A stretch of 64,000 bases of DNA from Paenibacillaceae bacterium (GTDB lineage Bacteria > Bacillota > Bacilli > Paenibacillales > Paenibacillaceae), in contig CAAFUF010000034.1 of NCBI GenBank assembly GCA_900766135.1, positions 62,001-126,000 on the forward strand, read 5' to 3'. Positions within the stretch are counted from its first letter, which is position 1. Each line of letters opens with the position of its first letter. The notes under the pieces were generated by a model. The model had not been told where the DNA came from. It searched no databases and saw only the letters and a program-made list of their open reading frames with translations. A program made the position numbers and the translations under genes. Below are positions 23,734-32,480 of this stretch, piece by piece.

Positions 23734-24362
23734 GCTTGGTGATCCCCTTTCGCCACCCGGACATTCCAGCGCAGGAAAGCGGCGCTGAGCCGGAGCATTC
23801 CTTTATAAGCGTATCGCGTGACGACAGCGAGCAGAATGCCCAATCCGACGGCCGCGACCGATGCAAATATTTTCGCCGTGAAAATTTCCCCATGCCATAC
23901 ATACTCCAGGCCGAGGAGCAGGGGACTTAGGATTCCGGCGGCAGCGCTGGCGGCGAAGCTGACGACCACAGCCCAAAAGGAGATTAACAGCGGAACGGCG
24001 ATGATATTGATAAAGAACAGGCCGATGTAAACCATGACGCTGGTAAAACCTCTGCGCCGAGCACCGGCTCCGCTTCCATAAACGGCTGCCGTTGTGGAGG
24101 GAATCGGAGCTTCCGGCACCGCAGCGGGCTCCGCGCCGCCAAACCAGTACACATGCTCCCGGGGGACGTAGCGGTTGCCAATAGCCTCCTTCGCCAGCTC
24201 CGCCGGGTCGCCCAGCTCCAGAACGATGTCTTCCTCCGTCCGGCCGCTTTCCAAACCAAAGGCGAAGTGGGCCTCGTAATCCTCCAGCAATTCGTTTTGC
24301 TCCTCCGGCGGAAGAACCGACAAATGGGCCCGGAGATTCGCCAAAAACTCGCTTTTATTCAT
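23730..24362 (-). CDS. HAAS/DUF1700 membrane protein
   Basis: 210 residues. The N-terminal alpha-helical HAAS domain is seen in FLANLRAHLSVLPPEEQNEL LEDYEAHF and the following ELGDPAELAKE, linked by a Pro/Ala stretch to three or four membrane segments (about 105-195). HAAS proteins are encoded next to PadR regulators and are thought to transmit signals within such operons. ATGA overlaps with both neighbours show a tightly coupled padR-HAAS-DUF4097 operon. Confidence 0.85.
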   Translation of the reverse strand: MNKSEFLANLRAHLSVLPPEEQNELLEDYEAHFAFGLESGRTEEDIVLELGDPAELAKEAIGNRYVPREHVYWFGGAEPAAVPEAPIPSTTAAVYGSGAGARRRGFTSVMVYIGLFFINIIAVPLLISFWAVVVSFAASAAAGILSPLLLGLEYVWHGEIFTAKIFASVAAVGLGILLAVVTRYAYKGMLRLSAAFLRWNVRVAKGDHQA

Positions 24363-24685
24363 AAACGGCTTCCTTTCTCGATTAATGTCGAAACATTATG
24401 CACGAACTGTTTCCACTCTACGACAAGTTTCTGGGTGTACGCTTCGCCTTCGGGAGTCAGCTTGTAATATTTACGCGGTGGACCGCCTGTGGATTCCTGC
24501 AGGTATGTCGTGCAATAACCTTCACTGACCAGCCTGCGCAGCAGAGGATACAGGGCCCCTTCGGCCACCTCGATATGCTTCGATACCGATTGGGCCAGTT
24601 CGTAACCGTACCGGTCGCGGCCTTGGATCAACACCAGCACGCATAGCTCCAAGGCGCCTTTCTTAAACTGGATGCTGATATCCAA
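24359..24685 (-). CDS. PadR-family transcriptional regulator
   Basis: 108 residues from TTG 24685, the usual short-PadR length. A longer frame to 24736 lacks a ribosome site and would include promoter-proximal sequence. The winged helix appears as LVLIQGRDRYGYELAQSVSK, the winged part as EGALYPLLRRLVSEGYCTTY and GGPPRKYYKLTPEG. It is the first gene of the operon and probably represses it. Confidence 0.85.
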   Translation of the reverse strand: MDISIQFKKGALELCVLVLIQGRDRYGYELAQSVSKHIEVAEGALYPLLRRLVSEGYCTTYLQESTGGPPRKYYKLTPEGEAYTQKLVVEWKQFVHNVSTLIEKGSRL

Positions 24686-24737
24686 CCATGCTTCGCCTCG
24701 TTTCCTATGAAATGGGATGTTCGTTTTGGGTTTCAAT

Positions 24738-24798
24738 AGTACTGAACATTAATTAGTATCTTTGAAAGCATAATATCATACAGTACTGATTAAAGCAA
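24738..24798 (-). promoter_or_regulatory. padR operon promoter with repeated AGTACTGA
   Basis: Minus strand TTGCTT (24793-24798), 16 nt, TATTAT (24771-24776). AGTACTGA occurs at about 24739-24746 and 24782-24789, one copy each side of the -10, possible PadR contacts. Confidence 0.4.
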
Positions 24799-24809
24799 GG
24801 TAGTGAACG

Positions 24810-24868
24810 AAAAAAGGCATCTGTTCCGTTCGCCCCTTTGCATTCAAGGAAACAAGTTGGACAGATGC
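24810..24868 (-). terminator. Probable terminator of the Rieske oxidoreductase gene
   Basis: Minus strand GCATCTGTCC (24868-24859) pairs with GGAACAGATGC (24827-24817) across a 31-nt loop, followed by CTTTTTT. Confidence 0.55.
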
Positions 24869-24956
24869 GCTTAATTTGCTTGTTCAAAAAGCCTATGGAA
24901 GCGGAGCCTCGACGGGTTGGTACGTGGTACCGAAAGGGCGGAAGGCTGGGTGAAGC

Positions 24957-26525
24957 TCAGCTTTTGGCTTGCTCGGGTTGACGATGGAGGCGAGGGAGCG
25001 CCTCCGTGGCCGGCCCTTCGATCACTCCACCCTTGAAATCGAATCTGGACCCGTGACAAGGGCAGTCCCAAGAACGTTCCGCTTCGTTCCATTTCACCTC
25101 GCAGCCCATATGGGTGCAAGTCGTATCCACGAGATAGAGCAGTCCTTCCTCGTCGCGGTAGGCCCCGGCCCGTTTGCCTTGGTGCTTCACCACGCCGCCT
25201 TGGCCGGGAACGAGATCCTCCGGCTTCAGGTGGACGATTTCAAGCTTGCCGGTCACGAATTCCTTGGCCACGTCCGCGTTCTGGGTTACGAAATGCTTGA
25301 TCGAGGGATCCGCTTTAAAACGGGATGGGGTAAACAGCTCGACATAGCGGTTTTCCTTCTCCAGGATGAGGTCGCGGATCATCAGCGCGGACAATGCGCT
25401 GGAGGTCATCCCCCACTTATAGAAACCCGTAGCGACGTAGATATTCGGATGGTTCGACGTAATCCGTCCGATATAAGGAACTCCGTCAAGGGTCACTAAA
25501 TCCTGCGCCGACCAGCGGAACGGAATCGATCGGATTCCCAGCGTCTCCCGTCCGAATTTCTCCAGGGTTTCGTAGGATTGAATCGTGCAGTCGTTTTTGC
25601 CGGTTTTATGCGACTCGCCGCCGACGAGGACCACCTGTTTCCCGTTGAGCTCCGCGGAACGGAGCGAGCGCGTGGGGGAGCCGCTGTTGATGTACATCCC
25701 GCCGGGATACTCCTTCTCCGGCTCGATGGCAACGACATACGAACGCTCGGCATGCAGCCGGGTGAAAAATAACCCCTTCCCGTCAAAAAACGGATAATGG
25801 GAGGCGGATACCGCGTGGCGGCAAACGATGCGGTGCCCGTCTTCCGAGGTGAGGCGAAGGCGTCCGTCCGGCTCCGGTTCAGCGGCATCCTGCAGCGTCG
25901 TGTGCTCATACACGATGCCCCCGTGGGACGTGACATACGCCAGCAATTCGGTCAAATAGTGAAGCGGGTGGAATTGGGCCTGATTTTTCATCACGACGGC
26001 CCCTTTGGCCTGCAACGGCAGATCGAGGGAATCCCGCCACTCCGCGGGAAGCCCCAAACGTTCATAAGCCCGCCACTCGGCTTCCAGCTTGTTGAGCTGG
26101 TCGTCCGAATCGGCATACAAATAAGCATCCTCCTGGCGAAACTGACAATCGATCTTTCGTTCCTTGACCGTCTCGGCGACCCAACGGAGCGCTTCTTCAT
26201 TGGCTTCGAAATATAACCTTGCGCCTTCCTCGCCGAAGTGGCTGATCAGCTTGTCATAAACTAGCCCGTGCTGAGCCGTGATTTTAGCGGTCGTATACCC
26301 GGTCGTGCCGTCCAGGATTTGGCCGGCCTCCAGAATCGCGACCTTAACGCCGGCTTGCGTCAGCAAGTAAGCGGTGGTGATTCCGGTAATCCCGGCGCCG
26401 ACCACGGCGACATCGGTCTCGATGTCCTCGTTTAGCTTGCCAAAGTTCGGCAGAGGCGTCGTTTGGCGCCACATCGATTCCGGGAACCGCGGAAGTCCAC
26501 CGGACATAAAGGGGATGTCCTCCAT
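24957..26525 (-). CDS. FAD-dependent oxidoreductase with C-terminal Rieske domain (YhfW-like)
   Basis: 522 residues. An N-terminal FAD fold of the DAO family (DVAVVGAGITGITTAYLLTQ at residues about 38-57, E at the end of strand 2) is followed from about residue 430 by a Rieske domain with CTHMGC and CPCHGSRFDFKGG, giving both Cys-His ligand pairs for a 2Fe-2S cluster. The arrangement matches B. subtilis YhfW, whose substrate is not known. Starts with AGGAGG 10 nt before ATG. It stands alone between two unrelated units. Confidence 0.88.
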   Translation of the reverse strand: MEDIPFMSGGLPRFPESMWRQTTPLPNFGKLNEDIETDVAVVGAGITGITTAYLLTQAGVKVAILEAGQILDGTTGYTTAKITAQHGLVYDKLISHFGEEGARLYFEANEEALRWVAETVKERKIDCQFRQEDAYLYADSDDQLNKLEAEWRAYERLGLPAEWRDSLDLPLQAKGAVVMKNQAQFHPLHYLTELLAYVTSHGGIVYEHTTLQDAAEPEPDGRLRLTSEDGHRIVCRHAVSASHYPFFDGKGLFFTRLHAERSYVVAIEPEKEYPGGMYINSGSPTRSLRSAELNGKQVVLVGGESHKTGKNDCTIQSYETLEKFGRETLGIRSIPFRWSAQDLVTLDGVPYIGRITSNHPNIYVATGFYKWGMTSSALSALMIRDLILEKENRYVELFTPSRFKADPSIKHFVTQNADVAKEFVTGKLEIVHLKPEDLVPGQGGVVKHQGKRAGAYRDEEGLLYLVDTTCTHMGCEVKWNEAERSWDCPCHGSRFDFKGGVIEGPATEALPRLHRQPEQAKS

Positions 26526-26708
26526 TTTAGGCTTCCTCCTGTCTTATTTTTTTCCTTATACTAGGGAGCCGTATCGGATACATTATTTCCCGTTCGCGAT
26601 CAGAAAAACCGCCGAACCCTCGTATGCGGGTACGTCGATTCCTGTCGCATGAAAAAGGCAAGAAAAGCAAATAATGGGGACAAGATACGCAGAACAGGAG
26701 TTGCTGAC

Positions 26709-28376
26709 ATGCTGCGCCATTTATCCCGAGGCCGCTCAGGCCGGCAGAACAAAAGCAACGGACAACCACAGATCACCGGGGACTTGCAGCAAATGCTGGA
26801 CCGCATCGTCGCGGAATCCGGACACAGTCCCGATATCGTGATCCGTCATCTCAAAATCGGCGGCCCCGTTCCGACTCCCGTGAAGGCGGCAATCGTTTAT
26901 CTGAATGCCCTCAGCGACCAGCAAATGATCAATAATTTCGTCATCAAGCCCTTAATGGGGTTGGACCCCGAGAGGGTTAACGCTTATCCTACCGATCGGC
27001 TCATGAAGTACATTCTGGAGGATGCCTTGACCTTGGGGGAGACCTCCGTCGTAAAGGAATGGAACGATATCCTGATGGCCGTTCTTTCGGGGGACACCGT
27101 GCTGCTGGTGGATGGCAGCGACCAAGGGATCGTCTCCGGTACGGCCGGCGGGGAATGGAGAGCGGTCAACGAACCCACCTCGCAATTGGTTGTGCGTGGT
27201 CCCAAAGACAGCTTCGTTGAATCGATAGCCACGAACATCTCGCTGATACGGCGGCGCATTAAGTCGCCGGACCTCTGGTTAGAGTCGATGAAAATCGGCG
27301 CGGTGACCCACACCCATGTGGCGATGATGTACCTGAAGAGCAGCGCCGATCCGGATCTCGTAGCGGAGATCCGCCGCCGCTTGAAGGGAATCCGAATCGA
27401 TGGCGTCCTGGAGTCCGCTTATATCGAGGAATTTATTCAAGATAAGACGATCACCCCTTTTCCAACGATCTATAATACGGAACGCCCGGATGTCGCCGCC
27501 GGGAACCTGCTTGAAGGACGGGTGGTTGTACTCGTCGACGGTACGCCGTACACCCTGATCCTGCCTACGGTCTTTGCCCAGTTCATGCAATCGCCGGAGG
27601 ATTATGCCCAGCGTTTTGACATCAGCATCCTGATGCGCGTTATCCGCTACATCTGCTTCGTGATCTTACTGCTGGGTCCGGCGGTATATGTCGCTTTGAC
27701 CACTTTCCATTATGAGATGATTCCGACCCTGCTGCTGGTCAGCTTGATGGCACAGCGCGAGGGGGTGCCGTTCCCCGCTTTCGTGGAGGCCGTCATCATG
27801 GAAGTCGTATTTGAGATTTTGCGCGAAGCAGGGGTGCGGATGCCGCGGGCGATCGGTCAAACCGTATCGATCGTTGGCGCGTTGATTTTGGGGCAGGCGG
27901 TCGTCGAAGCGGGGATCATTACGCCGATTATGGTCATCGTCGTGGCCCTGACAGGGATCGCCAGCTTTGCCTTGCCTTCGTATAACCTTTCGATCGCAGG
28001 CAGGTTGTTTCGATTCTACTTTTTGGTTCTAGCCGGCTTGTTCGGTTTTTATGGGATCACGCTAGGGTTGATCATGTTGATCGCGCATATGAACAGCATT
28101 CGGTCCTTTGGCGTACCTTACCTGTCCCCGTTCAGCCCGTTCGTGCCGCAAGCCCAGAAGGATGCGATCCTGCGGTTGCCGATTTGGATGCATGGATGGA
28201 AACCGCTGATGTCCTCAAGCCAACAGGATATGCAGAAGACGGGGGAAATCAAAACGCTGGATGCCGGCAGCTCCGGGGAGGCTCAGGGGCAGTCCGACCC
28301 AACCCAGAAAGGCCAGGAGCAAAGCGTCGGGCGCGAATCCGGTCAAAGAAAGAAGGCGGACCCGGATGAGAAATAG
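26709..28376 (+). CDS. Spore germinant receptor subunit A (GerA family), operon 1
   Basis: 555 residues from ATG 26709, chosen for AGGAG 8 nt upstream; an ATG at 26649 has none. A soluble N-terminal region (about 1-300) with the family segment GDTVLLVDGSDQGIVSGTAG is followed by about five membrane helices. EAVIMEVVFEILREAGVRMP and RAIGQTVSIVGALILGQAVV are the conserved GerAA block. The C-terminal tail is Gln/Gly rich. It forms the inner spore membrane receptor with the C and B subunits encoded downstream. The specific germinant is not predictable. Confidence 0.92.
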   Translation: MLRHLSRGRSGRQNKSNGQPQITGDLQQMLDRIVAESGHSPDIVIRHLKIGGPVPTPVKAAIVYLNALSDQQMINNFVIKPLMGLDPERVNAYPTDRLMKYILEDALTLGETSVVKEWNDILMAVLSGDTVLLVDGSDQGIVSGTAGGEWRAVNEPTSQLVVRGPKDSFVESIATNISLIRRRIKSPDLWLESMKIGAVTHTHVAMMYLKSSADPDLVAEIRRRLKGIRIDGVLESAYIEEFIQDKTITPFPTIYNTERPDVAAGNLLEGRVVVLVDGTPYTLILPTVFAQFMQSPEDYAQRFDISILMRVIRYICFVILLLGPAVYVALTTFHYEMIPTLLLVSLMAQREGVPFPAFVEAVIMEVVFEILREAGVRMPRAIGQTVSIVGALILGQAVVEAGIITPIMVIVVALTGIASFALPSYNLSIAGRLFRFYFLVLAGLFGFYGITLGLIMLIAHMNSIRSFGVPYLSPFSPFVPQAQKDAILRLPIWMHGWKPLMSSSQQDMQKTGEIKTLDAGSSGEAQGQSDPTQKGQEQSVGRESGQRKKADPDEK

Positions 28377-29574
28377 GGGGCTGTTGTTATTGGCCATCCT
28401 GTGTGCCGTGTTGCCCCTGTCCGGCTGCTGGGATGCGGAAGAACTGAACCGGCGGGCCGTCGTCTCCGGGATCGGGATTGATCGGGCACCCGGGGAACAG
28501 GAATATCGGGTTTCCTTTCAAGTCATTATCGCCGATGAAATCTCCGGGAAGAGTGGTAGAGGCGCTACCCCGACGATGGTCTATTCCGCCCAGGGGCGGT
28601 CCGTTATGGAGGCGGTCCGCAAAGTCTCCCTCTTGGTGCCGAGGCTGGTTTCGACGGCCCACACCCGAATCGTGGTCATTTCGGAGGAACTGGCCCGGCA
28701 GGGGATTTCCGATATCGTCGATTTTCTGGACCGGGATTCGGATATCCGCCTTACGACGAAAATCTACATTGCGAAGAACGGCGTTCAGGCGCACGACATC
28801 ATGTCCGGGCTTACTCCCATGGGGAAAATCACCGCGTACACGCTTGCCCAGAAAACCGAAATGACGGCCCAGGAATTCGGTGCCAACTATCCCATCGAAC
28901 TGGATGATATCATTCGGGATTTGCTTGTGCCGGACTCCGGACCTGTGATTAACGGCGTCGATATCTTGGGAAGCGTCAAAGAGGTCGGAAAAAAAAGCAG
29001 TTTGGAAAAAACGGACAACCTCGGGATTATTCGCATGTCCAATTTGGCCCTGTTTAAAGGGGATAAGCTGAAGGGGTGGCTCAATGAGGAAGAGAGCCTG
29101 GGGCTGGTCTGGATCAAGGACAAAATGAACAAGACGCCGATCGTCATCTCGCCGGATGGCCAGGGGGAAATCTCGCTCGACGTGCGCAGAAGCAAAACCT
29201 CGACAAGAGTGATCCTGAAGGATCCGGAGCATCCCGTCGTCGTTTTGAAGGTGACGGCCCAGCTGTCGATCCGGGAGATGGACAGTACGATCGACCTGCG
29301 CGATCCCGCGGCCTTGAGTGAGCTGGAAGTTTACGTTAACAAGGAGATCGTGAAGAAAATGAAAATGGCCGTTAGCAAGGCCCAGTCCCTGAACAGCGAC
29401 ATTTTTTGTTTCGGACAGAAGTTTGAACGCCAGCATCCGCAAGCGTGGAAGCAGTTTAAGGGTAAATGGTCCGACCTCTTTCCGAAGCTGGAAGTCGAAT
29501 ACCAGGTCGACTCGATTGTCCGCAATTCCCAAATGAGGGACCGCTCTTTCAAGTACGATCTGAAGGAAGAATAG
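28366..29574 (+). CDS. Spore germinant receptor lipoprotein C (Ger(x)C family), operon 1
   Basis: 402 residues from ATG 28366, overlapping the A subunit by 11 nt. Signal peptide with lipobox LPLSGC (Cys near residue 19) followed directly by WDAEELNRRAVVSGIGID, the typical Ger(x)C start. The C-terminal third contains the conserved VNKEIVKKMKMAVSKAQSLN SDIFCFG region. It is anchored on the outer face of the inner spore membrane and needed for receptor function. Confidence 0.92.
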   Translation: MRNRGLLLLAILCAVLPLSGCWDAEELNRRAVVSGIGIDRAPGEQEYRVSFQVIIADEISGKSGRGATPTMVYSAQGRSVMEAVRKVSLLVPRLVSTAHTRIVVISEELARQGISDIVDFLDRDSDIRLTTKIYIAKNGVQAHDIMSGLTPMGKITAYTLAQKTEMTAQEFGANYPIELDDIIRDLLVPDSGPVINGVDILGSVKEVGKKSSLEKTDNLGIIRMSNLALFKGDKLKGWLNEEESLGLVWIKDKMNKTPIVISPDGQGEISLDVRRSKTSTRVILKDPEHPVVVLKVTAQLSIREMDSTIDLRDPAALSELEVYVNKEIVKKMKMAVSKAQSLNSDIFCFGQKFERQHPQAWKQFKGKWSDLFPKLEVEYQVDSIVRNSQMRDRSFKYDLKEE

Positions 29575-29582
29575 GAGGCGAG

Positions 29583-30692
29583 ATGAAGTTGGAAACCACG
29601 AAGTTTAGTCCCTTGCAATTCTTCTCCCTGCTTGTCTTGTTTCAGCTTGGAACCGCGCTGGTTGTCAATTTGGGAATGGAGGCGGGCAAGGACGCCTGGA
29701 TCGCCGTATTATTCGGCATGGTCATCGGGATGCTGCTATATCTGGGATATGCCTTTCTTTACAGCACCTTCCCGGATAAGCTGCCCACCCAGTATAGTCG
29801 AATCCTGTACGGCAAATATGTGGGCGGGGCGATCGGCCTCGCCTATTCGGTGTTTTACATGAATAAGGCCTCCCGCGATTTGATGGACGGCGGGTTATTG
29901 GTTTTCGCCTCAACCTTGAAGGAAACCCCGTTGTTCGTCATTAATATGATGATGATCCTGACGATCGTTTACGTGCTGCACAAAGGAATCGAGGTGTTGG
30001 CCCGTACGGCATTTATCCTCATCTGGATCGTATTTCTGATTGGAATGACCATTTTGCTGCTGGTGTTGTTTTCCGGAATCCTGGATTTCGCCCGGATTCT
30101 CCCGGTGCTCGGCAATAGCGTACAACCTGTGCTGAAATCCGTCTATCAACAAAACTATCAATTTCCGTTCGGGGAAATCATTTGCTTTACCATGCTCATG
30201 CCGTTTCTGAACAATCAAAAGGCGGGGGTTCGGGCGGGTTTATTGTCTGTGCTGTTGTCCGGCCTTATTCTGTCGGGAACGGTGGTGATTACGATATCGG
30301 TGCTTGGGGTGGAAATCGCGGAACGTTCGATTTTCCCGCTATTAACGATGGTCGGGAAGGCCTCGATAGCCGACTTTATTCAACGAATGGACATATTAGT
30401 GGTGATGGTGCTGATCATCGGCGACTTTTTCAAGATTTCGGTCTATTTCTATGCAGCGGTGATCGGCATTTCCGATCTATTTCATATTCCGTACCGGAAA
30501 GTCCTGTATCCGCTAGCCTTGATCGTGCTGTTTTCTTCGTTGACCATTGCCCGAACCTACAGCGAGCACGTAAAAAAGGGCGGCGACGTGCTGTACATGA
30601 TGGATCCCTTATTTTACGTTGTTCTGCCCGCTGCTTTGATTGTTGCTGCTTTGATTTATCGATTCCGCTCCCGTCGGCAGGCCGGAGCCTGA
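29583..30692 (+). CDS. Spore germinant receptor subunit B (GerAB-type permease fold), operon 1
   Basis: 369 residues from ATG 29583 with AGGAGG directly upstream (9 nt after the C subunit). Ten membrane helices of the APC-like endospore germination permease family; the first is KFSPLQFFSLLVLFQLGTAL. B subunits bind the germinant amino acid or sugar in the membrane. The last 84 nt overlap a convergent small gene on the other strand. Confidence 0.92.
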   Translation: MKLETTKFSPLQFFSLLVLFQLGTALVVNLGMEAGKDAWIAVLFGMVIGMLLYLGYAFLYSTFPDKLPTQYSRILYGKYVGGAIGLAYSVFYMNKASRDLMDGGLLVFASTLKETPLFVINMMMILTIVYVLHKGIEVLARTAFILIWIVFLIGMTILLLVLFSGILDFARILPVLGNSVQPVLKSVYQQNYQFPFGEIICFTMLMPFLNNQKAGVRAGLLSVLLSGLILSGTVVITISVLGVEIAERSIFPLLTMVGKASIADFIQRMDILVVMVLIIGDFFKISVYFYAAVIGISDLFHIPYRKVLYPLALIVLFSSLTIARTYSEHVKKGGDVLYMMDPLFYVVLPAALIVAALIYRFRSRRQAGA

Positions 30693-31004
30693 TTCGCCTA
30701 GCGGCATGGAGGAATCTTTATCCGCCATGGCGTGTTTGGACCCTCCGTGCACATCAGGCTCCTTCCCGGACTTTTGCCCGCGGCCCTTCTTTCGCTTGCG
30801 GCTTACGAGATGCAGGATATCCGGTACCCCTAGGAACAGGGCCAAGATATAGGCAAAGATCCGCTCGGCGGGATCGGTCAGCGAATAGTTCCAGTTGATG
30901 AGGAAGTTATTCCAGGGAAGCCCGATCAGCACATCAACCCAAACGGTATACCCTATCGTAAATGCAGCGATAAGGAAGGTAATCAGATATTTTCGGATCA
31001 ACAA
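30609..31004 (-). CDS. Small two-helix membrane protein convergent with ger operon 1 (candidate D-type subunit)
   Basis: 131 residues from TTG 31004 with AGGAGGAGA 6 nt upstream, which argues for a real gene. Two hydrophobic helices (about 6-27 and 48-67) flank a short loop with WNNFLINWNYS, then a hydrophilic Gly/Ser/Asn tail. It overlaps the 3' end of the germination permease gene on the opposite strand by 84 nt. Small two-helix proteins called D subunits are known near ger operons; the second ger operon here has one in the sense direction. Assignment as such is inference. Confidence 0.65.
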   Translation of the reverse strand: MLIRKYLITFLIAAFTIGYTVWVDVLIGLPWNNFLINWNYSLTDPAERIFAYILALFLGVPDILHLVSRKRKKGRGQKSGKEPDVHGGSKHAMADKDSSMPLGESGSGLPTGAESINQSSNNQSSGQNNVK

Positions 31005-31101
31005 AGAGAATCTCCTCCTGATCAGTTAGGTGAAGTGCAGTCTGTTTCTTAGTATGCAGGAAAGGGTGTTGGAACATGCAGGGAAACGGGTGCCAAGGGA
31101 A

Positions 31102-31138
31102 TTGACGTATCGTAAAATAAGACTTATACTAATTCTAA
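31102..31138 (+). promoter_or_regulatory. perR promoter with overlapping Per box
   Basis: TTGACG (31102-31107), 17-nt spacer, TATACT (31125-31130). TTATACTAATTCTAA at 31124-31138 matches the Per box TTATAATNATTATAA in 12 of the 14 defined positions and covers the -10, so autorepression by PerR is likely. Confidence 0.75.
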
Positions 31139-31163
31139 AAATAACTGCAGGGATTGATGATCA

Positions 31164-31553
31164 ATGAAAGCTCTAAATTTAACAACTCAACGCCAAGCGG
31201 TATACGACGTCGTCCGTAACGCGACCGACCATCCGACGGCGGCGGAAGTGATGAACCGCCTGGTCGAGCAAGGATATAATTTCGCTTACGGCACGGTCTA
31301 CAACTCGCTGCGTTATTTGACCGACAAGGAACTGATTCGCGAATTGAAGCTGGGCGAGGCGGCCAGCCGGTATGATGCGAAGCTTGACGACCATCAGCAT
31401 ATCTTGTGCGAGGTTTGCGGCCGCGTGGATGAAGTGATGTCCCATGTGCCTGAAGAGTGGAACCGTACCGTGGCCAAGGAAACGGGATATGATGTACATC
31501 ATGCCCATGTCGTATTCGGGGGGGTGTGTCCGAGTTGTCAGCAGAAGAAGTGA
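31164..31553 (+). CDS. perR: PerR-type peroxide-sensing repressor (Fur family)
   Basis: 129 residues. Winged helix at the N-terminus (LTTQRQAVYDVVRNATDHPT, NFAYGTVYNSLRYLTDKELI). RYDAKLDDHQHILCEVCGRV carries the regulatory-metal His/Asp residues and the first Cys-x2-Cys of the structural zinc site; the second is CPSC near the end. A Per box overlaps its promoter. It should repress peroxide-defence and iron genes with Fe or Mn bound and be inactivated by His oxidation. The stop is overlapped by the next gene. Confidence 0.85.
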   Translation: MKALNLTTQRQAVYDVVRNATDHPTAAEVMNRLVEQGYNFAYGTVYNSLRYLTDKELIRELKLGEAASRYDAKLDDHQHILCEVCGRVDEVMSHVPEEWNRTVAKETGYDVHHAHVVFGGVCPSCQQKK

Positions 31554-32350
31554 TTCGGGAAGGGATTCCCGGTAAAGCCGTACCCATTCGCCGGCCGTCC
31601 GGCGTAGAGGTTGCCGAGCATGAGGGATTGAATTCAGAAAGGATCGCCTGCCCGGTCACGCAACGGGTGATTCTGATCAGTCCATTCCCGAGCGATGTTC
31701 ATGAACTGGTGCGCGAACTTTCGGAGAGCTGCTTTGACGTTCTTGTGTTCCATCATTGGGAGCAAGGGATTCGCAACGCCTTGGCTGCCGACTTGCTGAT
31801 CTTTGATCTGACCTCCTACGGGGAAGGCGAAGAGACGGCGGCGATTCGTTCGCTAGTCGGACAGGAAACCGGCGGAACCCCTTCGCTATTGCTTGTTAAG
31901 GAGTCGATGCTGGGGCAATTGGACCAAAGCTTGATGAACCAAGAGCTCCTGGTTTGGCCGGCCCGGCCGATGGAGATCGTGTATCACGCGCAGCGAATTA
32001 TTCGCAGCAGCGGCCCTCGTCCGTTGTCGTCCCGCCTGCTTGCCGGCACTTCGCCGGCCATCTTCAAGGATTTATGGATCGACCGTAAGAAGATGGCCGT
32101 ATACCGGAGCGGCACCAAAGTCGAACTGACCAAAACGGAATACGAGCTGCTGATCAAGCTGCTTGAGCAGGAAGGAACCGTCCTGTCCCGCGAAGAGCTG
32201 CTGTCCGAGGTATGGGGGACTTCTTTTCTTGGCGGCAGCAATGTCGTCGACGTTCATATCAAGAGTCTGCGCAAGAAGCTCGGCGACAACGCAGCAAGCC
32301 CGACCTATATTGCTACCGTCCGCGGAGTCGGTTACCGGCTAGCCGATTGA
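31526..32350 (+). CDS. OmpR/PhoB-type transcriptional regulator with atypical receiver
   Basis: 274 residues from GTG 31526, overlapping perR by 28 nt in another frame; no later start has a better ribosome site. The C-terminal winged helix is standard (TKTEYELLIKLLEQEGTVLS, VWGTSFLGGSNVVDVHIKSL RKKLG). The N-terminal half looks like a receiver: LLIFDLTSYG gives the Asp and LLLVKESM the Lys, but the paired acidic residues after strand 1 are absent (VILISPFPSD). No histidine kinase is encoded nearby. It may be an orphan regulator not controlled by phosphorylation. The terminator follows 21 nt after the stop. Confidence 0.82.
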   Translation: MSELSAEEVIREGIPGKAVPIRRPSGVEVAEHEGLNSERIACPVTQRVILISPFPSDVHELVRELSESCFDVLVFHHWEQGIRNALAADLLIFDLTSYGEGEETAAIRSLVGQETGGTPSLLLVKESMLGQLDQSLMNQELLVWPARPMEIVYHAQRIIRSSGPRPLSSRLLAGTSPAIFKDLWIDRKKMAVYRSGTKVELTKTEYELLIKLLEQEGTVLSREELLSEVWGTSFLGGSNVVDVHIKSLRKKLGDNAASPTYIATVRGVGYRLAD

Positions 32351-32371
32351 AGCATGCCCCGTTGGAAACGA

Positions 32372-32402
32372 AACCGTTCGTCTATGACGAACGGTTTTTT
32401 TC
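32372..32402 (+). terminator. Terminator of perR-regulator unit
   Basis: AACCGTTCGTC and GACGAACGGTT form an 11-bp perfect stem with TAT loop, followed by T. Confidence 0.9.
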
Positions 32403-32480
32403 ATCTATATTCAAGCCTCGAAGGAGCGAGTATAATTTAGGCTATAAATCTATTACTACGTTAAAAAGGAAGGGTCTGCT

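Noticed and set aside
26526..26708. sigma-G promoter for ger operon 1
   Set aside because: CATTATT at 26581 is one base from the -10 consensus, but no acceptable -35 lies at 17-18 nt.
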